This document shows, one piece after another, positions 1 to 9,200 of a stretch of 64,000 nucleotides of DNA (the first letter of the stretch is position 1; each line of letters starts with the position of its first letter). The position numbers were made by a program, and so were the translations under genes. The stretch is taken from NCBI GenBank assembly GCA_016715965.1, contig JADJXG010000001.1, positions 1,989,501 through 2,053,500 of the forward strand. The letters run 5' to 3'. The notes beneath the pieces were generated by a model, which had not been told where the DNA came from, ran no database searches, and saw only the letters and a list, made by a program, of their open reading frames with translations. Source of the stretch: Saprospiraceae bacterium. Lineage in GTDB: Bacteria; Bacteroidota; Bacteroidia; Chitinophagales; Saprospiraceae.

Positions 1-768
1 TTCACTCAAGGTGTGAAATTTTAATACAGACCCTGTCCGCAATACCTTATTGACTTTGATGCGATATTTACTATGGAGTGCCGATTTGTAATCATCCAAA
101 TTTTTCCAGTCCGGATCCAATACCATCAGCATATTGGGCTGAACCGTAAATTCGTAATACGAAGGATATTTGTGCAAACATATTCCAGCCAATCGCTGCG
201 CTGCCGGTAAGTCTTTCAGAATAAACAGACTGGCGTCGATCTGTTTTGATTCAAAAAAGAATTTGGTCAAATGGGAAATTAATTTCTCCTTCTCCAGTTT
301 CTGGACGGAAGGGTGAAAGCAAATACCGAATGGGCCCGCTGCCAGCATAGACCCCATGACGATGACCCTCATTTTGACATACCTCGCCAAAAACTGACGG
401 GAAGCCAGTGCGACCTGATCCAGATAGGAATGGATGTGCCCTGAATGATCCTGTAGTTTAAGCCTTTCCTCAGCATCAAATTCTAGAATCTGGAGGCAAA
501 ATCTTGCCAAAACCAAGCCTTCCTTACTGACCAAGCCATATACCGTTCGGGTGTCTTTGGGGGCATGGCTATCCATTACACTTAAAAATTCTAGTCCCAT
601 GAGCTTGCTCTCGGGTGGATCCTGCATCCATACATCCCTGATAGACTGTATATTATCTGTAAGGACAATGTCGTAGACGGTATCCGGAATGGCTCCTTTA
701 CAAATGCAATCAAATACCTTGGATAGGTCTATTCCTTTTCTGGAAAGAGGGATTTCTCGGATTGGCAT
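1..768 (-). CDS. GNAT/FemAB-like N-acyltransferase, 3' end cut by window
   Basis: A reading frame of 256 codons is open from an ATG at 766-768 down to base 1 and runs off the window, so the C terminus is missing. The part FTVQPNMLMVL followed by LDDYKSALHSKYRIKVNKV resembles the core of GNAT-fold acyltransferases of the FemAB/peptidoglycan-biosynthesis-like group, where a DYL..L.SKYR motif is typical. Such proteins transfer acyl or aminoacyl groups; the substrate cannot be told from the sequence. There is no signal peptide, so it is probably cytoplasmic. It is divergent from the lipoprotein gene at 808 with only 39 bases between them, so the two start signals are very close. The family call is moderate; the existence of the gene is well supported by the long open frame. 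Confidence 0.7.
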   Translation of the reverse strand, partial: MPIREIPLSRKGIDLSKVFDCICKGAIPDTVYDIVLTDNIQSIRDVWMQDPPESKLMGLEFLSVMDSHAPKDTRTVYGLVSKEGLVLARFCLQILEFDAEERLKLQDHSGHIHSYLDQVALASRQFLARYVKMRVIVMGSMLAAGPFGICFHPSVQKLEKEKLISHLTKFFFESKQIDASLFILKDLPAAQRLAGICLHKYPSYYEFTVQPNMLMVLDPDWKNLDDYKSALHSKYRIKVNKVLRTGSVLKFHTLSE

Positions 769-807
769 CAAATTTGCGATAACTGACTGTTTGGTAAAAA
801 CTTATGG

Positions 808-2460
808 ATGATCGGACTTCAACATTTTAAAAGCCTCGCCGGTTTAATATTATTGATTCAATTTAGCGCCTGTGTGTCCGCCTCCAAATACAAAAAGGAA
901 CTGGTCAGAAACCAGGAATCCCAATTACAACTTTCACAACTGGAGCAAATAAGAAATCAGCGCGACTCGCTTGCCAAAGAATTGGAAATGAGTGCAAGGA
1001 ATCTGTTGAAGACTGAAAAAACCCTTACTGAATTTTACATCCGTTACAGAACTCAGGAAAACACGGATGTTGTCTCTCCATCTTCAAATTCCCCGGAACC
1101 CACCGCAAGAATAAAAATATTGGAAGATTCCCTGCGACAATCCCAAATTAACTTGGAAGGTAAAATCAAAGAGCTGACCGAACTCAACAAGAAGCACCAG
1201 GTGCAGGAGGATAAATACCATGATCAAGACAAAAGGTTGTCTGATCTGTTTTCTGCCCTCTACAAACAGCGAACGGCTTTTGATAGTCTGCAGAATGAGT
1301 ACTACGCATTGCACAAGTCCAAAAATCAAAACTCCAACTCCAATAAAATAGATCCGGAAGAAAACAAAAAGCTGAAAAAATCAGCCGCCTCAAAAGACAG
1401 TTTGATTTTTAAACAACAAAAATCACTGGAAGAAAAATCTTTCCAGATTGCTTTTTTGAAAAATAAATTGGATTCAACCGACAAAGTCAATAGAGATTTG
1501 TTGTCCCATGCCGAAGATCAAAGCAAGCGCGTAGAGGAAAATTTGAAGGCGGATTCTATAGGTCAGTTGAAAATTGCATTGTCTTCGATGGAAAACAGGA
1601 TGAAGGAAGTTGAAACTGAATTGGAAAATAAAAATTTGGAAATTCAAAATTATAGGAAGGAAAGTGATCGTATCAAGAAAGACCAGACTTCCAATAAATC
1701 GGATCAGAAAAAAATAAAAATGCTGGAGGAGGAAAACCAAAAACTACTTGCCCTGCAGTCACAACATAAGATCCAAATAGACTCCCTGATCAAATCACAA
1801 ACAAATATCCAAATATCAGACCAAGCACTTGTTCAGAAATTGAACGCCAAAGTGGATTCGATGCAAAAGGCGCAACAGAATTTTCAGCACTCAGAACAAG
1901 TTACTGTTCAAAAATTGAATAGAAAATTAGATTCAATGAATCTAAGTTTGGTTCAGAAAGAACAGCAAATCCAGGATCAGGAAAAATATATAAAACTTCT
2001 TGAATCTGAAAAAAAACTAGCTTCCACAAAGCTGCCGAATCCCGACAAACCAGCAGCCATTCCCAGGAACTTGACAAAGGGAAAATCAGTCATAGACAAA
2101 CTGAATAAAATCGAGGGAATAGAAAATATCCAAATGGATTCTCTGACAGGTGTGATCAGTTTTCAATGGCCTCAATCCATCTTGTTTACAAGTGATTTGA
2201 TTACCCTGACCCAGAATGGGTCTGAGCTGGTCATCAAAATCGCACAAAATCTGCAGGGAAATGTATTTAAATCAGTAGAACTGACTGCTGTTCAGGATGC
2301 TTCGAAATCCAGAAACGATCAAATCGAACTGATGTTTGGCAGGGCCAAGGCGATGGGTAAACTAATGAACATTTATGGCGTTAAGTCTGATAACTTTAGC
2401 TTTGGTTTACAACCGACCGGAGATAAGGAAAACATTAGAATCAGTCTTAGTCTAAAATAA
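808..2460 (+). CDS. Coiled-coil lipoprotein with degenerate OmpA-like C-terminal domain
   Basis: The protein (550 aa) starts with a lipoprotein signal ending in the lipobox FSAC (Cys22), so it should be membrane-anchored. Residues about 30-420 are highly charged and heptad-like (many K, E, Q, with L/I spacing), predicting long coiled coils. Residues about 430-550 look like a weak OmpA C-terminal domain: SILFTSDLITLTQNGSELV matches the usual 'F.sgs..L...g' strand, and VQDAS and GRAKAM sit where the family has the peptidoglycan-binding Asp and Arg. This suggests a periplasmic spacer that may touch peptidoglycan, but the match is distant. The metalloprotease gene begins two bases after its stop, so the two are probably co-transcribed. 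No enzymatic function can be assigned. Confidence 0.7.
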   Translation: MIGLQHFKSLAGLILLIQFSACVSASKYKKELVRNQESQLQLSQLEQIRNQRDSLAKELEMSARNLLKTEKTLTEFYIRYRTQENTDVVSPSSNSPEPTARIKILEDSLRQSQINLEGKIKELTELNKKHQVQEDKYHDQDKRLSDLFSALYKQRTAFDSLQNEYYALHKSKNQNSNSNKIDPEENKKLKKSAASKDSLIFKQQKSLEEKSFQIAFLKNKLDSTDKVNRDLLSHAEDQSKRVEENLKADSIGQLKIALSSMENRMKEVETELENKNLEIQNYRKESDRIKKDQTSNKSDQKKIKMLEEENQKLLALQSQHKIQIDSLIKSQTNIQISDQALVQKLNAKVDSMQKAQQNFQHSEQVTVQKLNRKLDSMNLSLVQKEQQIQDQEKYIKLLESEKKLASTKLPNPDKPAAIPRNLTKGKSVIDKLNKIEGIENIQMDSLTGVISFQWPQSILFTSDLITLTQNGSELVIKIAQNLQGNVFKSVELTAVQDASKSRNDQIELMFGRAKAMGKLMNIYGVKSDNFSFGLQPTGDKENIRISLSLK

Positions 2461-2461
2461 A

Positions 2462-3637
2462 ATGCACATTGCACGGGTTTTAATTTCATTTATATTTTGT
2501 TCATGCTATGTATTTGTAATATTCGGACAAAGATGCGCCGTCCTTGACTCAAATGATACTTCAATCTCTTCTACACAAGAGCAATTAAATCCTAGAACAA
2601 TTCACGAAATTCAAGTCGTATTTCACATTGTCTATGCAGATGTCACTGAAAATATACCCAATGTCCAAATCTATTCCCAGATGGATGTTCTTAATTATAT
2701 TTTCAATGAATATAAGCCCAGTTTTAACAACCAGATTCCTGAAATATTTAGATCCGTTGCCGCAAAACCAAATATTCGGTTTTGTCTGGCTAAAAAAGAT
2801 CCATTGGGACTAGCAACCAATGGAATCCTCAGGGTAAAAACGACAGTCGAAGACATCGGATGCCGAACCATGGGCAACCAAAAAATGATCATGGCTGCCA
2901 ATTTAGGAGGCAGTCAAATCTGGGACCCTAAACGCTACCTCAATGTGTTTATTGGAGCAAGAGAAAATTGCCCAAGAGCAGAAGCCATCTTTCCATGGAA
3001 TGCAAGTTTGAGCACGGATGGTATTATTTTAGATCCGAGACTTGTGGGTGTTCAACCATCGAGTCATCCCTATCATTTGGGATACACCCTGGTGCATGAA
3101 TTAGGACATTACTTTGGGCTTTTACATTTAAGTGTCAATTCCCAACCCGATGATTGTAGTCAGGACGACGGCATAGCAGATACTCCCCCCCAATCCAAAA
3201 ATTATTTTGGATGTCCAACACATCCGTCCATTTCTTGTGGTGAACCAAGTATGTTTATGAATTTTATGAGCCTGGTACAAGATGATTGTATGCATCTTTT
3301 TACAGTAGATCAGGTTCAAAAAATAAATGAAAATATTGCACTCTATCGCAGTGAACTTGGAGAATGTCTTCCAGCAATTGCTGATTCTGCAAAATGGATG
3401 GTTTCTCATTCAGGAAACTACCACGGTCAATGGATCGTCGGTACTACCGATGAAAGTACATGGTCTGCTGAAGTATGTTTAATAGATATTGAAGGGAAAA
3501 TTCGAATTTGCAATCAGTACAATCAGGCAAGCAGAGCGGCTTTCCCTAAAAGACCGATTCAGTTAAGTCCGGGCATCTATTTCATCCAATTTAAATCCGA
3601 TCTCAACCATCAAACTTTTAAAGTCTTTTACCATTAA
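2462..3637 (+). CDS. Secreted M43-type (pappalysin-like) zinc metalloprotease
   Basis: The 391-aa protein has an N-terminal signal peptide (hydrophobic to about residue 22, ending near VIFGQ). Residues 212-222 read HELGHYFGLLH, the extended HExxHxxGxxH zinc motif of metzincins; a Met-turn candidate MNFMS follows near residue 266, then DDCMHLFTVDQVQKI, as in M43 peptidases. Cysteines flank the active site, as is common for secreted M43 enzymes. The last residues (LSPGIYFIQF...KVFYH) resemble the end of a T9SS type A sorting domain, so export by T9SS is inferred. It cleaves proteins or peptides outside the cell; the substrate is unknown. It starts two bases after the upstream lipoprotein gene and is followed 16 bases later by another lipoprotein. 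Confidence 0.85.
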   Translation: MHIARVLISFIFCSCYVFVIFGQRCAVLDSNDTSISSTQEQLNPRTIHEIQVVFHIVYADVTENIPNVQIYSQMDVLNYIFNEYKPSFNNQIPEIFRSVAAKPNIRFCLAKKDPLGLATNGILRVKTTVEDIGCRTMGNQKMIMAANLGGSQIWDPKRYLNVFIGARENCPRAEAIFPWNASLSTDGIILDPRLVGVQPSSHPYHLGYTLVHELGHYFGLLHLSVNSQPDDCSQDDGIADTPPQSKNYFGCPTHPSISCGEPSMFMNFMSLVQDDCMHLFTVDQVQKINENIALYRSELGECLPAIADSAKWMVSHSGNYHGQWIVGTTDESTWSAEVCLIDIEGKIRICNQYNQASRAAFPKRPIQLSPGIYFIQFKSDLNHQTFKVFYH

Positions 3638-3653
3638 ATAATTCTACTGCTCC

Positions 3654-4397
3654 ATGAAAACTTACCAATTCTGCTTTTTACTTTTGACTGCATTTTTGAT
3701 CAGCTCCTGTTCAACCAATAAAAAAACCCTTGATGACCAGAATTCAAAGGATCCCCTTCAACCAATGATCAGTTTTAAAAAAACTCCTTGTTTTGGAAAA
3801 TGCAAGGTCTATAAAATCAGTGTTTACCAGGATGGATTGACCATTCTGGAAGGAATCGAACACATTGAAAAAACAGGAGTTCATTTTGGGCAATTGGACA
3901 AAACAGAATTGGAAAAATTGAAGAAAGATTTAAGATCTCTTCCATGGAATACTTACAAACCATCTTACTTCAAGAATATTCCGGATCTGCCATCGACAGA
4001 GTTGCGGTATTTTCATTCCCGGGACAGCATACAAACCATCAAGTCCAATACCTCTTTACCCAATGATTTGGAATCCATCCAAACCAGATTGGCGGAATTG
4101 GTAGAATCTCTTAAATGGACCGAAGTGATGAAAAAACACGAACTGAATAGCCCCAACCACATTTACAACGAAATCCAGGTGGACATGGATTCCAGCCTTA
4201 CTCAGGAATATTTGGTAAAACGATTTGACAAGTACGGACTAAAAGTAAAAGATAGAATTTCTATCTACATGAATTTTTGGTTATTTACATACGACGATCA
4301 GAAAATCACTCCCTATGAAATGTTGATCTTACTTAGAAAAACTCCCGGAGTGCGATTGGTGATGTTCAATCGAAAATTGGATTTAAGGGAGCACTAA
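3654..4397 (+). CDS. DUF6438-domain lipoprotein
   Basis: The 247-aa protein has a lipoprotein signal with lipobox SSC at about residues 18-20. Residues about 40-140 contain KTPCFGKCKVYKISVYQDG and a later LPSTELRY element, which is the pattern of DUF6438 (a small domain with a conserved CfGkCpvY motif, function unknown). The C-terminal 90 residues are not recognised. It lies 16 bases after the M43 protease and is probably the last gene of that three-gene run; an AT-only hairpin with a T run follows at 4403-4427. It faces a convergent ROK-kinase gene. Location is inferred to be a membrane-anchored envelope protein. Confidence 0.75.
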   Translation: MKTYQFCFLLLTAFLISSCSTNKKTLDDQNSKDPLQPMISFKKTPCFGKCKVYKISVYQDGLTILEGIEHIEKTGVHFGQLDKTELEKLKKDLRSLPWNTYKPSYFKNIPDLPSTELRYFHSRDSIQTIKSNTSLPNDLESIQTRLAELVESLKWTEVMKKHELNSPNHIYNEIQVDMDSSLTQEYLVKRFDKYGLKVKDRISIYMNFWLFTYDDQKITPYEMLILLRKTPGVRLVMFNRKLDLREH

Positions 4398-4402
4398 AAT
4401 AT

Positions 4403-4427
4403 TTATTTATTTTTGTAAATAATTTTT
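4403..4427 (+). terminator. Weak AT-only hairpin plus T run
   Basis: TTATTTA (4403-4409) and TAAATAA (4416-4422) can pair around a 6-base loop and are followed by five T. It lies between the convergent ends of the DUF6438 gene and the ROK gene. The stem has no G-C pair, so it is a weak call. Confidence 0.3.
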
Positions 4428-4440
4428 GAGAAAAAAAAAA

Positions 4441-5346
4441 TTACAACAAAGCTGCACCAATCACACCGGCGCTGTCTCCCAGTTTTGGTCGAAGAAATAA
4501 GGTATTCAATTCTTTGTTAAAAAGATGCTTTAAAACTTCGCCGGGTCCTTTCTGGTAAATCAGCTCCAAATTTCCCAAACCTCCTCCAAACACAATTGCT
4601 TCAGGGTCTAAAATATTGATCAACACCGCCACTGCTTTTCCAAAATAACTCAGGTATCGATCCATCGTTTGTACCGCAAAAGAATCTCCATCCGTCAACA
4701 ACTGATTTATTTCTCGCATGGATTTTTTCTGTGCTGAAATGGATTCATAATATTTTTCGGTGGCTGGACCCGAAAGGACGGTTTCTACACACCCTCTGTG
4801 ACCGCAATAACAAGGCAAACCATCTTCCACCAAATGATTGTGACCCCATTCTCCTGCAATCCCGTGCAAGCCATTGACCACCTGCCCATTGACCACCAGT
4901 CCTCCTCCAACACCTGTTCCCAGAATAACTCCAAATACTACTTCAGGATTTTTTAAATGATCGGGGACTACTCCGATCGTTGCTTCCGCCATGGCAAAAC
5001 AGTTGGCATCATTGGCCATTTTCACTTCGATCCCCAACAATTTTTCAAGATCGGCTTGCATAGACTTGCCGATGATGCATTGTGTATTGCTGTTTTTAAT
5101 GAGTTGTGTGCTGGAATCGATAATTCCCGGAGTTCCAATGCCAATTCTTTGGGCACGCAATCCGGATTGCTTCTGCAATATTTGAATCAATTCTTGAAAC
5201 CGACTCAAAACATGGGAATATCCTCCTTCTTGTTCGGTGGCGATGCGCTCCCTGACCAAGATCTCAAAAGGATTTTTTCGGACAATGACCGCTTCTATTT
5301 TGGTGCCGCCCATGTCAATTCCCCACAACAATTCTTCTTTTGCCAT
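4441..5346 (-). CDS. ROK-family sugar kinase (glucokinase-like)
   Basis: ROK proteins phosphorylate sugars with ATP or act as repressors; this one (301 aa) has no N-terminal DNA-binding helix-turn-helix, so a kinase is favoured. Visible motifs are the phosphate-binding GIDMGGTKIE (residues 9-18), the catalytic-region NDANC (Asp113), ILGTGVGGG (141-149), GEWGHN (165-170) and the ROK zinc motif CYCGHRGCVE (179-188). Its length matches single-domain ROK glucokinases. It is cytoplasmic. The sugar (glucose, N-acetylglucosamine, mannose or fructose) cannot be fixed from sequence alone. It stands alone, convergent with the DUF6438 gene, and is followed upstream by a separate secreted protein gene on the same strand. 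Confidence 0.9.
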   Translation of the reverse strand: MAKEELLWGIDMGGTKIEAVIVRKNPFEILVRERIATEQEGGYSHVLSRFQELIQILQKQSGLRAQRIGIGTPGIIDSSTQLIKNSNTQCIIGKSMQADLEKLLGIEVKMANDANCFAMAEATIGVVPDHLKNPEVVFGVILGTGVGGGLVVNGQVVNGLHGIAGEWGHNHLVEDGLPCYCGHRGCVETVLSGPATEKYYESISAQKKSMREINQLLTDGDSFAVQTMDRYLSYFGKAVAVLINILDPEAIVFGGGLGNLELIYQKGPGEVLKHLFNKELNTLFLRPKLGDSAGVIGAALL

Positions 5347-5393
5347 AAATGAATAGATCAGGGGTAAAGATAAAACGGCCTCAGGAGATGGAC

Positions 5394-6032
5394 TTATTTC
5401 TTTCTCTTGAAATCTCCTCGTTGCCAGGCTTTAAAAAATTCGATCCATGCAAGTGGGCTTAGGATGTTCATTGGTTTTAATTGGCCCATGTAGTAATAAT
5501 TTTGGGCTTGCTGTGACAAATAAAGACTGGAGGTTTCAGTCCCATCGGCCGGAGTACTGCTCATCAATCCACGGATGCGTTCCTGGGCCAGGTGGGCAGC
5601 CGCAATTTCAGATAATTTATCCGATACATCCATTGCTAAAAATTCTTGTCTGAAATACTCCTTACTAGGCCAGGGGTAGACGACCGTTTGGGGTAAAAAG
5701 ATGGTATCTTTGGTTAAAATCTGAAAGACCGTGTATCGATCCGAACTAAGCGAATCTGGTACCAAGAAAAAGGCAGATTTATATCCTATGTATTGAAAAA
5801 CAATGGAATCTCCACGCTGTACGGCCAGTGAAAAGAAGCCTTTTGAGTCCGCATAGGTCCCACGGTTGGTATTCAGTATCCCGATCTCAGCAAATGGCAA
5901 AGGCCTCGGTTGGCCATCCACATCGGTCATGACCATACCGGAAAGCTGGATTAACTCAGTATTTTGGGCACTTAAACAAACAGTAACACAGCAAAATACC
6001 AGCGCTGAAATATTATTTTTAAAAGACAACAT
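5394..6032 (-). CDS. Secreted carboxypeptidase-regulatory-like domain protein
   Basis: With the start at the ATG at 6030-6032 the protein is 212 aa and begins MLSFKNNISALVFCC, a good signal peptide ending near CLSAQ. The frame stays open up to 6119, but that would add 29 residues before the signal and overlap the divergent phosphatase start, so the inner start is preferred. Residues about 25-110 form a CarboxypepD-regulatory-like beta-sandwich (GMVMTDVDGQPRPLPFAEI, then DSKGFFSLAVQRGDSIVFQY), as found at the N terminus of TonB-dependent receptors and in small Bacteroidota envelope proteins. The remainder (about 100 aa) is unrecognised. It is probably periplasmic or surface; the function is unknown. 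Confidence 0.75.
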   Translation of the reverse strand: MLSFKNNISALVFCCVTVCLSAQNTELIQLSGMVMTDVDGQPRPLPFAEIGILNTNRGTYADSKGFFSLAVQRGDSIVFQYIGYKSAFFLVPDSLSSDRYTVFQILTKDTIFLPQTVVYPWPSKEYFRQEFLAMDVSDKLSEIAAAHLAQERIRGLMSSTPADGTETSSLYLSQQAQNYYYMGQLKPMNILSPLAWIEFFKAWQRGDFKRKK

Positions 6033-6091
6033 GAATTTAGAAACAATTCTAAAGTAACGATTTGTTAAACGGAGCAAGCTGTCTAAAGTTG

Positions 6092-6099
6092 TATCTTTG
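6092..6099 (+). promoter_or_regulatory. Bacteroidota-type -7 box (TATCTTTG)
   Basis: TATCTTTG matches the TAnnTTTG consensus of the Bacteroidota primary sigma factor and lies 18 bases before the phosphatase ATG at 6118. No clear -33 TTTG is found at the usual distance, so only half of the promoter is supported. Confidence 0.35.
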
Positions 6100-6117
6100 T
6101 AATTATAAAAAGAGGAC

Positions 6118-7476
6118 ATGGTTCTTAAAATGTTGCGTGGAATTATTCTGTGTGGGTTTATATTAGTGCATACAGGAGCGATTCGGGCTCAAATAATCTC
6201 TGGTCCCATGTTGGGCTATGTGGAGCACCGCACAGCAAAAATATGGTTAGAAACCAAGCCTGGATCCGATGTGCAACTTTGGTTTTGGCCAAGTGATCAA
6301 ACAAAACAAAGGAATCGCGCTTATAGGACCACACACAGCAGATTGGGATTTGAAACACTCACATTTGATTTGGTGGGATTGGAGCCCGGATTAAAATATG
6401 AATATGAAATTCTGGACCAAAAGAAAAAACCGATTCCCGGTGGTTCGGGCATATTCAATACCCAAATCTTATGGAAATGGAGAGTTCCTGCGCCTGACTT
6501 TAGTTTTCTTGCAGGTAGTTGCTATTATGCCAATGAAACTGCTTACGATCGTCCCGGAAAACCCTACGGAGCAGAATCCAATATTTTTCAATCCATGGCC
6601 AATGAAGACAGCTACTTTTTGTTGTGGTTGGGTGATAATTACTATACCAGAGAAGCAGATTATTATTCAGAATGGGGACTTTGGGACCGGGCTTCTCATT
6701 CCAGGGCAAATCCGAAATTACAGCCATTGTTAAAAAAAATGGGACATGTTGGCATTTGGGATGACCATGATTTTGGACCCAACAACAGCGGTATCTCTTT
6801 TTCTTTCAGAGAGCATTCAAGACAAGTTTTCAAAAACTATTTTCCAAATCCTACCGCCGGATATAAAGACGAGGGAATTTACACCCAGCTTAGTTACTAC
6901 GACCTTGATTTTTTTCTTTTGGACAACAGATATTGGCGCAGCTCAGATTCCATGCAAGACAGCATTGACGGTAAACCCAATCCGGATAAAAAAATGCTGG
7001 GAAAGCAACAAATGGAATGGTTGAAAAATGGATTGCTCAATTCATACCAACCATTTAAATTGATTGTAAACGGATCACAGAGTTTAAATCAAAATTCAAA
7101 CAATGATTGCTGGATGCATTTTCCTGCAGAAATCAACGAGCTGCTAGAATTTATCAAGTTTAATGATATACGCGGAGTGATCTTTTTGTCCGGCGATAAG
7201 CACAATAGTGAAGTGATCAAATTGGACAGAGAAAATAATTATCCACTGTACGAACTCACTCTTTCAGCTCTAACCTCCGGTCCTCACAAATTAAATGATC
7301 TTGAGCGAGCAAATCCGCAAAGGGTACAACAAATTCTTTTTGAGGAAAACAATTATGGAAGAATTTCTATCTCAGGTCCCGCCAAAAACAGGATGCTCAA
7401 ACTGGAAATCAAGGACGTCAGTGGCAAAACACAAAAAGAATGGAGCGTATCTGAAACCGAATTAAGTCATAAGTAG
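6118..7476 (+). CDS. PhoD-like alkaline phosphatase (metallophosphatase)
   Basis: The 452-aa protein carries a signal peptide ending near IRAQ. Residues about 25-115 are a beta-sandwich N-terminal domain ([18 protein letters not shown]), as in PhoD-family enzymes. The metallophosphatase core follows: AGSCYYAN (near 134), WLGDNYY (171-177), a WDDHDFGPN metal-binding motif at about 214-222, and [10 protein letters not shown] near 355-364. The family hydrolyses phosphate mono- or diesters with Fe/Ca or similar metals in the periplasm or outside the cell. AGAGG just before the ATG is one of the few Shine-Dalgarno-like sites in the window. yidD starts 11 bases after its stop. The exact substrate is not determinable. 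Confidence 0.88.
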   Translation: MVLKMLRGIILCGFILVHTGAIRAQIISGPMLGYVEHRTAKIWLETKPGSDVQLWFWPSDQTKQRNRAYRTTHSRLGFETLTFDLVGLEPGLKYEYEILDQKKKPIPGGSGIFNTQILWKWRVPAPDFSFLAGSCYYANETAYDRPGKPYGAESNIFQSMANEDSYFLLWLGDNYYTREADYYSEWGLWDRASHSRANPKLQPLLKKMGHVGIWDDHDFGPNNSGISFSFREHSRQVFKNYFPNPTAGYKDEGIYTQLSYYDLDFFLLDNRYWRSSDSMQDSIDGKPNPDKKMLGKQQMEWLKNGLLNSYQPFKLIVNGSQSLNQNSNNDCWMHFPAEINELLEFIKFNDIRGVIFLSGDKHNSEVIKLDRENNYPLYELTLSALTSGPHKLNDLERANPQRVQQILFEENNYGRISISGPAKNRMLKLEIKDVSGKTQKEWSVSETELSHK

Positions 7477-7487
7477 TTTGGTATAGG

Positions 7488-7718
7488 ATGAAATATCTGA
7501 ATTATATTATGATCATTCCCATCAGGCTCTATCAGATCCTTTTGTCTCCGCTTTTGGGAAAAAACTGCAGATTCAATCCCACTTGTTCCAATTACATGCT
7601 GCAGGCCGTCAAGGAATGGGGCTTGTTTTACGGGAGCTGGTTGGGACTTAAAAGGATCACACGCTGCCATCCCTGGGGTGGACATGGGGACGATCCGGTT
7701 CCTAAAAAGTTAAATTAA
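7488..7718 (+). CDS. yidD: YidD membrane protein insertion efficiency factor
   Basis: At 76 aa this is a typical YidD: an N-terminal amphipathic helix ([13 protein letters not shown]), the signature [15 protein letters not shown] with its cysteines, then [14 protein letters not shown]. YidD is a small inner-membrane-associated protein that helps YidC insert membrane proteins. In many bacteria it lies in the rpmH-rnpA-yidD-yidC cluster; here none of those neighbours are present and it sits 11 bases after a phosphatase gene, so it has been relocated. Recognition is strong despite its size. Confidence 0.95.
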   Translation: MKYLNYIMIIPIRLYQILLSPLLGKNCRFNPTCSNYMLQAVKEWGLFYGSWLGLKRITRCHPWGGHGDDPVPKKLN

Positions 7719-7742
7719 ACTCTGTCCATTTTTTTATAAAAT

Positions 7743-8018
7743 ATGCTAAAGCTTAAACCCACTTGCGAAAACTGCAATACTTCACTTCCACCAGAAAGTG
7801 TCGATGCAATGATTTGTAGTTTTGAATGCACGTTTTGCAAAGATTGTGTTGAGCAAGTTTTGGAAAATGTTTGCCCCAATTGTGGCGGTGAATTTCAACC
7901 GAGACCCATCAGACCAAAGTCCAAGCTGGATCAATATCCTGCTTCAAAAGAAGTCTATTTTAAACCAGTGGATTTAATAGTCTTTAAAGAATTTAAAAGT
8001 AGAATAGGAAAACCTTAA
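7743..8018 (+). CDS. DUF1272 zinc-ribbon-like protein
   Basis: The 91-aa protein starts MLKLKPTCENCNTSLPP and has three cysteine pairs (CENC; CSFECTFCKDC; CPNCGG), the pattern of DUF1272, a small Cys-rich domain presumed to bind zinc. The C-terminal RPIRPKSKLDQYPAS is also typical. Function is unknown; there is no signal peptide, so it is cytoplasmic. It is 24 bases after yidD on the same strand and may be co-transcribed. It is convergent with the aminopeptidase gene, with 16 bases between stops. Confidence 0.85.
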   Translation: MLKLKPTCENCNTSLPPESVDAMICSFECTFCKDCVEQVLENVCPNCGGEFQPRPIRPKSKLDQYPASKEVYFKPVDLIVFKEFKSRIGKP

Positions 8019-8034
8019 TTGGATAAAAATAAGT

Positions 8035-9132
8035 TTAAATAAGGAAAATTCCATTTTCATAAATCAATTTTCCATCTGCAAATATTCTTCCACCGGATTT
8101 CATATCCGTGATCAGATCCCAGTGGATGCTCGATTTATTAAGCCCGCCGCATTGAAGATAGGATTGTCCCACCGCCATATGGACTGTGCCTCCGATCTTC
8201 TCATCAAACAAAATATTTTTGGTGGCTCGCTGTATGTTTTGATTGGTGCCAATGGCGATCTCTCCAAATCTACGGGTACCTTCTGTTGCAAAAACCTCAT
8301 CCAGGACGTCCTGTCCGATTTGGGCCGACCAGCTCTCTATCCAGCCCTGACGTACTTCCAGCCGAATGCCCTGCACGTCTTTTCCAAACATCATGGTCGG
8401 ATAATTAAAAAAAATGGTTCCGTTGGCAGAGTCTTCGACCGGACTCGTAAAAACTTCGCCTGAAGGCATGTTGGATTTTCCATCGGAGTTGATCCAGTTT
8501 CTTCCTTTGACGCTACACTCTATGGACCAATCGGAATGTTCGTAGCGGATGAGATCGCACTGGTTGAGATAATCCACATATCGCTGTTGGATCAGGCTGA
8601 GCGCTTTCCAATGCTCCTCTGGATTTTCGCGATCCAGGTAACAGGCTTTTTGGATAAAAACAGCGTATTCATCCAGGTTCATACCTGCACGTTGTGCAAA
8701 CTCAGGAGTTGGATACTGACAAAGACTTCTCTTCAGACTTTTGTCACCCAATCTTCTGAAATAGATTTCTGAAAATGCGGCGTGCGCCAGCTGTCTCTTC
8801 TTTTTTCGCTCCGGATCTATATGGGATAAATCTTTATCTGCAAAAGGTGCACGAATCACGAGATAAGCATCGCAGTTGGAGATCAGCTCGATTGCATGAT
8901 TTTGCAGCGTAGTCAAAGCAACTCCAGAGCCATACTCCAAAATATTTTCCTCCTCTCCGTCAAACGCCAATTCTACTTCCAGCCTTGCTCCCATCTTCAA
9001 AGCTTGTTCCTGAAAAGCTCTTACCAGAGGCTCTGCAAGGGTCGTGGATCGAAGATAGACCAGTTCACCGGGTTTTAAATAGAGGGAATATTCTGCAAGC
9101 AGCTTTCCATAATTCTGAATCCAATCTCTCAT
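8035..9132 (-). CDS. M29-family aminopeptidase
   Basis: The 365-aa protein matches M29 (thermophilic aminopeptidase) metallopeptidases in length and motif order: NMPSGEVFTSPVED (first metal Glu), a second acidic motif around LEVRQGWI, FGEIAIGTN, a His in TVHMAVGQSY and the final SIHWDLITDM. These enzymes remove N-terminal residues from peptides using two divalent metals and are cytoplasmic; no signal peptide is seen. The N-terminal 30 residues (LLAEYSLYLKPGELVYLRST) are also typical. It is convergent with the DUF1272 gene and stands alone upstream. Confidence in the family is high; substrate preference is not visible. Confidence 0.88.
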   Translation of the reverse strand: MRDWIQNYGKLLAEYSLYLKPGELVYLRSTTLAEPLVRAFQEQALKMGARLEVELAFDGEEENILEYGSGVALTTLQNHAIELISNCDAYLVIRAPFADKDLSHIDPERKKKRQLAHAAFSEIYFRRLGDKSLKRSLCQYPTPEFAQRAGMNLDEYAVFIQKACYLDRENPEEHWKALSLIQQRYVDYLNQCDLIRYEHSDWSIECSVKGRNWINSDGKSNMPSGEVFTSPVEDSANGTIFFNYPTMMFGKDVQGIRLEVRQGWIESWSAQIGQDVLDEVFATEGTRRFGEIAIGTNQNIQRATKNILFDEKIGGTVHMAVGQSYLQCGGLNKSSIHWDLITDMKSGGRIFADGKLIYENGIFLI

Positions 9133-9200
9133 GATTTCAAAAGTTTTTAGTGATTGGTTTTGAGCTTGAGTTTAAAGTCGATAATCTCAAAGCGAATAAC

